Shown: in pieces, positions 7,301 through 11,659 of the stretch
How positions within the stretch are numbered: the first letter of the stretch is position 1
Layout: every line of letters starts with the position of its first letter
Source of the DNA: Flavobacterium psychrophilum
GTDB lineage: Bacteria; Bacteroidota; Bacteroidia; Flavobacteriales; Flavobacteriaceae
NCBI GenBank assembly: GCA_022730285.1
Contig: DZCQ01000038.1
Span: forward strand, 3,042-14,700
Direction: 5' to 3'
Length of the DNA: 11,659 nt
Position numbers and translations under genes: made by a program
Notes under the pieces: generated by a model
What the model saw: only the letters and a program-made list of their open reading frames with translations
What the model was told of the DNA's origin: nothing
Database searches by the model: none

Positions 7301-8062
7301 TTATATTGATTTATAAGTGTAGGTTATTTCATAAGTTTGATTTCCATTATTAATTGTAAAAACAGATTTAGTAACAAATCCATCGGCATCATAAGTATTA
7401 ACAAATGGATTGTTTTGAGCTAAATTATCGTCAAAAATAGCTGTTACTGGGTAATTAGTTATCTCGTTAGTTTTTAAACTTGATAGTCCATACCATAATA
7501 TAGGAATAAATTTTTTGTTTTTCACATTGTAAAGAGGTCCTTTCTTTGAAGTATCAAAACTATATGCAAATTCATTCCCAAACGTATTTAATCTTTTAGA
7601 AACAATATCATCATTCTGATTTAAAATGTAACTGTTATTTGAATCTGTATTTGTATATTGATTAAATTGATTGTTGTATGAAAAAGTAGTTGTTGTATTA
7701 TAGTAGGCATCATAATAACTTGCATATTTGTTATTTGTATAACCATACGTAACTTCATAGATTGGGTCACCTCCACCAGGAAACTCATACATAGAAGAAA
7801 CAGGAATATTATTTTGATAAGTATAGGTATAGCTGTATTCTAAATTTCCGTTACTAATATATTCTATTTTAGAAATTTCTTTAGATTCATTATATGAAAA
7901 TCGAGTAGTATTTGTATTGGGCAGAAAATTACCTGATGCTATTTTAACATCAATTTTATCAATTACTTTAACTAATGCTTGTGACTGAGATATTGGTTCA
8001 TCGTCTTTGCTACAAGAAAACAAAACGATTGACAAGGCAAGAATTGTGATTATTTTTTTCAT
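7301..8062 (-). CDS. Lipoprotein with YD-like beta-strand body, probably surface-exposed
   Basis: This is a 253-residue lipoprotein. The type II signal peptide has lipobox LFSC with Cys17. SKDDEP follows the cysteine, the charged stretch known in Bacteroidota as a lipoprotein export signal to the outer face of the outer membrane. The body is rich in Tyr, Asn, Thr and Ser with short alternating beta motifs: FSYNESKEISKIEY, YSYTYTYQNN, EVTYGYTNN, FSYNNQ, and a final NGNQTYEITYTY. This resembles the YD/DUF4595-like lipoproteins common in the phylum, but I cannot assign a named family confidently. It is second in the four-gene operon, 26 nt after the gene at 8089-8853 and 2 nt before the DUF4870 gene. 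Its signal region is almost the same DNA as that of the upstream lipoprotein, while the rest is unrelated. Function unknown. Confidence 0.85.
   Translation of the reverse strand: MKKIITILALSIVLFSCSKDDEPISQSQALVKVIDKIDVKIASGNFLPNTNTTRFSYNESKEISKIEYISNGNLEYSYTYTYQNNIPVSSMYEFPGGGDPIYEVTYGYTNNKYASYYDAYYNTTTTFSYNNQFNQYTNTDSNNSYILNQNDDIVSKRLNTFGNEFAYSFDTSKKGPLYNVKNKKFIPILWYGLSSLKTNEITNYPVTAIFDDNLAQNNPFVNTYDADGFVTKSVFTINNGNQTYEITYTYKSI
7993..8029. repeat. 37-bp direct repeat, copy 1 (lipoprotein signal region)
   Basis: These bases match 8784-8820 with a single difference (8021 C versus 8812 T). Both copies encode the last hydrophobic residues, the lipobox and the charged export signal (IVLFSCSKDDEP) of adjacent lipoprotein genes. 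The two copies are 791 nt apart in the same orientation. Confidence 0.9.
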
Positions 8063-8088
8063 TTTTTTTATTGATTTAGTTTTTTAAA

Positions 8089-8853
8089 TTAATCGATATT
8101 TTTTGATTCCATAACAAATGTTCCGCCACCTGAAACAGCTATTCCGCTTCCATAAGTGCCTTCCAATTTTTTTGTGGTTGGATTATAAGTAGCTTGAATA
8201 GAAAAAGTATTGGAACCAATATATTGATAAATGCTTGAAATGGTTTTGTCATTGATTAAAGGTGCGTTTAAAGATAAACCTGTATTAATTTGATTTTGGC
8301 AGGTAAGTGTATTACTATAAGTTTTTACCACCGTTAAAGTTCCGTTTTCTATGATAAATGAGAAAGGCGAAGAAGGCGTATTGGTACCACTACCATAAAA
8401 TCCTTTCCAATGTCCTACAAAAAGATCGTTTCCAGAAGCACCAGGAATATATTTGATGCCACTAAATGATTTTACCGTTTGTCCTAATTGCGTTTTTACA
8501 ACACCATTTACAATTTTTCCTGTGGTTGGCTCGTAAGTAGCTTCCCAAGTATCGCCAAAATAATCAAATTTGATGGTATTTGTGCTTGCATTAAAAATAT
8601 ATGGAGCCGAATTATTATATAAATTACTTCCTGTTTCAATAGTAGTATGAATATTTCCACCTTCGTTTCCCCAAAAAACTCGTCCTTCTTCAAATAGAAA
8701 ATTTTCTGGTGCAGAAACATTAGAAATGCTTACTTTGAATAAGCCTTTTAAGACATAAGTTTTTTGAACGATTGGAGTTGGAGTTGGTTCATCGTCTTTG
8801 CTACAAGAAAATAAAACGATGGATAAAATTAAAATAGAGATTACTTTTTTCAT
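8089..8853 (-). CDS. Lipoprotein with two similar beta-rich halves, first gene of the four-gene operon
   Basis: This is a 254-residue lipoprotein with lipobox LFSC (Cys17) followed by SKDDEPTPTP. That gives a charged export signal and then a Pro/Thr tether, so a surface-exposed outer-membrane location is likely. The mature part looks like two related beta-rich modules: the first ends in ATYEPTTGKIVNG and the second in ATYNPTTKKLEGTYGSG, with GHWKGFYGSG opening the second. Such WKGxY plus beta-strand patterns resemble small ligand-binding barrels, but I do not recognise a family. The ATG is preceded by an A-rich leader, with a weak -7-like TACCTTTT at 8895-8902 and the terminator of the previous operon just beyond. 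The second lipoprotein gene follows after 26 nt. Function unknown. Confidence 0.84.
   Translation of the reverse strand: MKKVISILILSIVLFSCSKDDEPTPTPIVQKTYVLKGLFKVSISNVSAPENFLFEEGRVFWGNEGGNIHTTIETGSNLYNNSAPYIFNASTNTIKFDYFGDTWEATYEPTTGKIVNGVVKTQLGQTVKSFSGIKYIPGASGNDLFVGHWKGFYGSGTNTPSSPFSFIIENGTLTVVKTYSNTLTCQNQINTGLSLNAPLINDKTISSIYQYIGSNTFSIQATYNPTTKKLEGTYGSGIAVSGGGTFVMESKNID
8784..8820. repeat. 37-bp direct repeat, copy 2 (lipoprotein signal region)
   Basis: This is the partner of 7993-8029, with 36 of 37 bases identical. Similarity falls off sharply on the side encoding the mature body. On the side toward the start codon it continues more weakly, as expected for two signal peptides that share 19 of 23 residues. 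Confidence 0.9.
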
Positions 8854-8894
8854 AATTGTTAGTTTAAAATTTTCTTGTTAGTGTCACTTTTTAA

Positions 8895-8902
8895 AAAAGG
8901 TA
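8895..8902 (-). promoter_or_regulatory. Weak candidate -7 element for the lipoprotein/DUF4870/T9SS operon
   Basis: TACCTTTT on the minus strand differs from TAnnTTTG at the last base. It lies 41 nt before the ATG at 8853 and directly downstream of the terminator at 8915-8949, the only place where a dedicated promoter for this operon could sit. A TTG occurs further upstream but with long spacing. Treat it as a positional guess. Confidence 0.3.
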
Positions 8903-8914
8903 AACATTAAACAT

Positions 8915-8949
8915 AAAAAAACCGTCAACTTTTTACAGTGTAACGGTTT
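8915..8949 (-). terminator. Intrinsic terminator of the S74-headed operon
   Basis: On the minus strand, AAACCGT (8943-8949) pairs with ACGGTTT (8919-8925), a 7-bp stem. The 3' arm runs directly into seven T residues (8915-8921). The 17-nt loop contains a short self-complementary element (TTACA/TGTAA overlaps its edge). It lies about 20 nt past the stop codon at 8969 and cleanly separates the two right-hand operons. Confidence 0.8.
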
Positions 8950-8968
8950 AAAAAAAACTAACCTAATA

Positions 8969-9667
8969 TTACTTGTAAGATTTTGTATTAAATTCATACG
9001 GATTTGGACCATAATTAAGAAGTTGTAAATAAAAATCTTCACGATCAATGTGTGTAATTAATTGATTTTTTTGGAATACATTTATAAAATCTAAATTAAT
9101 AGGAATCTTGCAATCGCCATCTAGACGTGAAAATCCATATACTTGAAAACTATTAATTGGAAGTTGAGTAGTAGCAAAAAGAATTTCGCTACCTTCCATT
9201 TTTAGATATTTCATAATATATCCATTACAAATAAGGTCTTTTTGTTGAATGTTTTTTTGCGAAATAGTTTTTGTTTCCACCATTTTTTCTAAAACCTTAT
9301 CTTCTAATGCTTCTCCAAAAATAGCCGGAATTTTTTGCGTTAAGATTACTTTTTCTCCTTTTTCATTGGTTCCAAATATCTTGTATGTTCCATCAGGATA
9401 AGATATTACAGCTTGAATCATATCATCATTTGGCACAAAAAGTATTTCTTTTTTTTGCTCGTTTACATACAACCAAAGCTCTTCTTTTACCTCATTTTGC
9501 TCATATTGATAAATTAGTGCATTTTCAAAAAAAGCTATAGAATCTTTTGGCTTTATAACTTCTATTGATTCTGTATTTGCAACAAATTCGTTTTCTAAAA
9601 CTGGTTTAGAATCCTTTTTACAAGAAAAAAACAAGACAGAAATGAGCATGAAAAACAGTTTATTCAT
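8969..9667 (-). CDS. Uncharacterised lipoprotein, last gene of the S74-headed operon
   Basis: This is a 232-residue lipoprotein. The signal peptide ends in lipobox FFSC (Cys16), followed by KKDSKP, a positively then negatively charged stretch that could act as a surface-export signal. The mature part mixes acidic helices and beta strands; visible segments include LWLYVNEQKKEILFVPNDD, SYPDGTYKIFGTNEKGEK and a Cys-containing ICNGYIMKYLKMEGSE. Two further cysteines (one in ICNGY, one in DGDCKIP) might form a disulfide in the periplasm or outside. I do not recognise the family. The ATG follows the previous stop codon after a single base (TAA-A-ATG), so translation is almost certainly coupled. An intrinsic terminator follows immediately. 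Confidence 0.83.
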   Translation of the reverse strand: MNKLFFMLISVLFFSCKKDSKPVLENEFVANTESIEVIKPKDSIAFFENALIYQYEQNEVKEELWLYVNEQKKEILFVPNDDMIQAVISYPDGTYKIFGTNEKGEKVILTQKIPAIFGEALEDKVLEKMVETKTISQKNIQQKDLICNGYIMKYLKMEGSEILFATTQLPINSFQVYGFSRLDGDCKIPINLDFINVFQKNQLITHIDREDFYLQLLNYGPNPYEFNTKSYK

Positions 9668-9668
9668 T

Positions 9669-10157
9669 TTATTGAATTTTTAAATAAAATCGTGCTGGAG
9701 CAATATCACCTTTGATGTTTAATGCTTTTGCTTCTAAAATAATTTCATAAGAACCTGATGGAATTTCGGAAATTTTATCATTGGTATTGGTTTGAATATT
9801 AGATAAAATAGAAATGAAATCGAAGGTTTCAACAGGCATGAGCATATCGCCAGGAAAAAACGGAATTGGACTTCTTTTACTATTTCCTAAAATTTTTCCA
9901 TCTCTTTTTACGATGGTATTAAAAACAAATTGAACCACTTCTTGTTTTTCTTCATTCATCGGAAGGTCGGTTCCAGTAAATACAAAATTGATTTTGTGTT
10001 TTTGCTCTCTAAAAGCAGCATATAAATTCACAATTTTGTTAGATTTTAGACTAATTTCGGTTTTAGATTGTTCGTTTATTTTTATTTCGCCTTGCACTAA
10101 TTGAGCTTGTGTTTGAATTGCAAAAAATACAATTATTACTACTATTATTTTTTTCAT
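9669..10157 (-). CDS. Uncharacterised periplasmic or secreted protein
   Basis: This 162-residue protein has a Sec signal peptide (MKKII, hydrophobic core, then QTQA with cleavage after Ala18, before QLVQ). There is no lipobox cysteine, so it should be soluble in the periplasm or secreted. The mature protein of about 144 residues looks like a beta-sandwich: alternating strands such as KIVNLYAAFREQKHKINFVF, VVQFVFNTIVKRDGKILG and a C-terminal GSYEIILEAKAL...ARFYLKIQ. The ending resembles immunoglobulin-like or pilus-subunit strands, but no family can be named. It begins 17 nt after the stop of the preceding gene and overlaps nothing; the next ATG comes 1 nt after its stop. A structural or chaperone-like role next to an S74 fibre is speculation. 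Confidence 0.82.
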   Translation of the reverse strand: MKKIIVVIIVFFAIQTQAQLVQGEIKINEQSKTEISLKSNKIVNLYAAFREQKHKINFVFTGTDLPMNEEKQEVVQFVFNTIVKRDGKILGNSKRSPIPFFPGDMLMPVETFDFISILSNIQTNTNDKISEIPSGSYEIILEAKALNIKGDIAPARFYLKIQ

Positions 10158-10174
10158 GATTTTGTTTTTTTTAG

Positions 10175-10573
10175 TTAAGGATTAACTACAGTTTCAAAAT
10201 TTTCTTCAAATACTTTGGTTGGACGACGCTGGTCTTTATAGCTATAAGTAGCTTTTATATAGCCCAAATAACTGTTGGTTTGGCGATAAAAAGTATAACT
10301 AATTTCAAATTTCCTTTTTGCTATATTATCAGTTGTTTCAACAGTCATTTGATATTTTGTTCTACCATCACCATTATATACTTGAGGTGCGGTTTTATTG
10401 AAAACATATAACGGTTTTACATCGTAACCTACTTTCATAAAAATGGTGGTTTTTGTTTGGTATTCTACTTCAAATTTAGGCATGTTGGAACCAGCATCTG
10501 TGTTCCAAAATTTAATTTGTGCATTAATTTGAGAACTAAAAACAAAAAATACAATTAAAATTATCCTCTTCAT
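10175..10573 (-). CDS. Uncharacterised small periplasmic or secreted protein
   Basis: This protein has 132 residues from the ATG at 10573. I prefer this start because it gives a normal signal peptide (MKRII, hydrophobic core, SSQINA with cleavage after Ala18, before QIKFW) and because the ATG follows the upstream stop codon by one base (TAG-T-ATG). A TTG seven codons earlier is in frame but would sit inside the preceding gene and add a polar leader. The mature protein is rich in Tyr, Thr and Lys with alternating beta strands (KFEVEYQTKTTIFMKVGYDV, RKFEISYTFYRQTN, YIKATYSYKDQ), suggesting a small beta-sandwich. There is no cysteine and no recognisable motif. It sits inside a tightly packed run of exported proteins downstream of the S74 gene. 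Function unknown. Confidence 0.82.
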   Translation of the reverse strand: MKRIILIVFFVFSSQINAQIKFWNTDAGSNMPKFEVEYQTKTTIFMKVGYDVKPLYVFNKTAPQVYNGDGRTKYQMTVETTDNIAKRKFEISYTFYRQTNSYLGYIKATYSYKDQRRPTKVFEENFETVVNP

Positions 10574-10574
10574 A

Positions 10575-11315
10575 CTATTTGAGTTTTTGATCAATTATTT
10601 TTTTAGCTAATTCAATTGCTTTTTTGTCATTAAACTTAACATCATCAGATAAATCTACTCCAAGAGTAAACGAAAGTCCTTTATAAAAAACTTTTAAATC
10701 TCTTGTGGTTACACCCATAATACCACTATTTACAAAAATCGAATAGGTTCCAAGATTAGGAACTTCTTCTACTTTAAATTTGGAGATAGAACTTTTAGCG
10801 ATACTATTTGCAACATCAGTTTGTTCTTTTGAAGCCTTACCTTCTGCATTTAATTCATTTGCTTTATTGTTCATTGCTACTTCTGCATTTTTTATCTCCT
10901 CAGCTGTTGGATTGTGATAATCGTGTTTGAATTGTTCTAAAGTGGTGTTTTTTACCCAACTTAATTCTACTCTATCTGGTTTTGGGGCTTCAATTTTTCT
11001 ACCCATCACTTCAATTGTTTGCATGCGATTTGATTTATCCCAAGTATAAGCAATTGATATTTTGTTGTATTTTTTTTCGATTTCAGAATCGGGTTTTTTC
11101 TTTGCTTCGGCAGCTGGGTATCCACTGGTTTCGGCGGCTAACTCGAGTGTAAGTAATTCGTCTAGTTTCCCTTCAAATTCGTTAGCTAAAATTACTTTCT
11201 CATCAATTACTTGATTGAGTTCGTCTTCCATTGTTGACTTGTTTTCTTTTTTATCGCCTTCGCACGAAAAGGCGAAAAGAAAAATACTGGCTAAAGCTAT
11301 TATTGATGTTTTCAT
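10575..11315 (-). CDS. Uncharacterised lipoprotein with charged helical body
   Basis: This is a 246-residue lipoprotein. The signal peptide ends in lipobox AFSC (Cys18), followed by EGDKKENKS. The mature part begins with a strongly charged helical stretch (MEDELNQVIDEKVILANEFEGKLDELLTLELAAE, about 29-62). It continues through GYPAAEAKKKPDSEIEKKYNKISIAYTW to a second helical stretch rich in Ala, Glu, Asn and Lys (about 137-170). The C-terminal part looks alpha/beta (LGTYSIFVNSGIMGVTTRDLKVFYKGLSF) and ends in lysine-rich KKIIDQKLK. No family is recognised. Its ATG starts 8 nt after the S74 gene's stop, and the next ATG follows its own stop by one base. This makes it the most directly linked partner of the S74 protein; a role anchoring or assembling it is inference. 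Confidence 0.84.
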   Translation of the reverse strand: MKTSIIALASIFLFAFSCEGDKKENKSTMEDELNQVIDEKVILANEFEGKLDELLTLELAAETSGYPAAEAKKKPDSEIEKKYNKISIAYTWDKSNRMQTIEVMGRKIEAPKPDRVELSWVKNTTLEQFKHDYHNPTAEEIKNAEVAMNNKANELNAEGKASKEQTDVANSIAKSSISKFKVEEVPNLGTYSIFVNSGIMGVTTRDLKVFYKGLSFTLGVDLSDDVKFNDKKAIELAKKIIDQKLK

Positions 11316-11323
11316 ATTACTAA

Positions 11324-11659
11324 TTATTTATTTTTTAAAGTTTGTATTTCTGATTTTAATTCTTCAATCATTACTTGCTGTTCTTGAATGGCTTTTATCA
11401 TTGGAGCTAATAAATCATTGTACCGAACACTGTACATTCCTTCATCGTCTTTGGTAATAATGCCGTTGGTATCAGCTCCAAATTTATTTAAAGATGCTTC
11501 CAATTCTTGTGCGATGATGCCATATTCTACTTTTTTAGATTCATCGTTTTTACGTGTATAGAAAACAGGTTTTAAATCGTTAATGAAATTTAACCCCAAA
11601 TTAGAAGGCTCAATATTTTCTTTCCAGCGTCTATCTGAAGTTACTGACCAAGCAACTTG
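11324..11659 (-). CDS. C-terminal part of a surface or fibre protein with a peptidase S74 chaperone domain (gene runs off the right edge)
   Basis: The minus frame is open from the window edge to the TAA at 11324-11326, giving the last 111 residues. Counting from the first visible residue, SDRRWKENI (8-16) leads into LGLNFINDLKPVFY (21-34), YGIIAQELE (46-54), RYNDLLAPMIKAI and a C-terminal coiled coil (about 88-111). This is the intramolecular chaperone auto-processing domain (peptidase S74) known from phage endosialidases and tailspikes. It trimerises the upstream fibre and then cuts itself off. The Ser and Lys spaced five apart in SDRRWK match the catalytic dyad described for endosialidase, so autoproteolysis is likely retained. 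Bacteroidota encode many non-phage proteins with this domain. No phage genes are visible here and lipoprotein genes follow, so a cell-surface protein is more likely than a prophage fibre. A TTG at 11599 is not the real start. Confidence 0.92.
   Translation of the reverse strand, partial: QVAWSVTSDRRWKENIEPSNLGLNFINDLKPVFYTRKNDESKKVEYGIIAQELEASLNKFGADTNGIITKDDEGMYSVRYNDLLAPMIKAIQEQQVMIEELKSEIQTLKNK

Noticed and set aside
10574..10594. TTG as the start of the 132-residue periplasmic protein, giving 139 residues
   Set aside because: It would overlap the preceding gene and put seven mostly polar residues before a good signal peptide. The ATG at 10573 directly follows the upstream stop codon and gives a standard export signal.
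11599..11659. The S74 protein as a small complete 91-residue gene starting at a TTG
   Set aside because: The frame is open to the window edge and the upstream codons encode the conserved SDRRWKENI part of the same domain, so this is the tail of a larger gene.
8969..11659. A prophage tail module, suggested by the S74 domain
   Set aside because: No integrase, capsid, portal, lysis or tail genes are seen. The neighbours are lipoproteins and Sec-exported proteins. Upstream sequence outside the window could still change this.
1..11659. CRISPR arrays, tRNA or rRNA genes, insertion sequences and restriction or anti-phage defence genes
   Set aside because: I looked for regularly spaced repeats, transposase motifs, GC-rich structured RNA segments and nuclease or helicase motifs and found none.

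Overview
The window looks like a chromosomal segment from a member of the Bacteroidota, most likely class Flavobacteriia. The DNA is strongly AT-rich by eye. Start codons are preceded by A-rich stretches rather than Shine-Dalgarno sequences. Three intergenic promoters carry the Bacteroidota -7 element TAnnTTTG. Several lipoproteins have a charged stretch after the lipobox cysteine (CSKDDE type), and one secreted protein ends in a type IX secretion (T9SS) sorting domain. All genes read on the minus strand except the one at 302-1903. No rRNA, tRNA, CRISPR array, insertion sequence or integrase is visible. The longest gene-free stretch is 268 bases (4938-5205); it holds a terminator and the kup promoter.

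Layout in coordinate order. Positions 1-217 hold the 5' part of a small conserved hypothetical gene. A short divergent promoter region (218-301), including a perfect 13-bp-arm palindrome, separates it from a FAD-dependent dehydrogenase of the COG2509 type (302-1903). That gene ends inside a long stem-loop (1885-1935). It converges on a two-gene ion-transport unit read from 4937 down to 2094: a Kup-family potassium transporter followed 6 nt later by a bestrophin-like channel.

Next is an apparent four-gene operon read from 8853 down to 5206. It holds two lipoproteins with nearly identical signal sequences but unrelated bodies, a small DUF4870/Tic20-like membrane protein, and a T9SS-secreted protein with nine ELWxxDGT-type repeats. 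A good intrinsic terminator closes it (5144-5184).

A second, very tightly packed operon enters from the right edge and runs from 11659 down to 8969. It holds the C-terminal end of a surface or fibre protein with a peptidase S74 (endosialidase-type) intramolecular chaperone domain that retains its Ser-Lys dyad. Four unrecognised exported proteins follow: lipoprotein, periplasmic, periplasmic, lipoprotein. Gaps are 8, 1, 17 and 1 nt, and an intrinsic terminator lies at 8915-8949.

The left third is housekeeping ion and redox metabolism. The right two thirds are cell-envelope and surface functions that cannot be assigned from family knowledge. The S74-headed operon is the best candidate for an undescribed envelope system. 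The tight spacing suggests that a self-processing fibre-like protein is made together with its own set of exported accessory proteins, but no function is demonstrated here.
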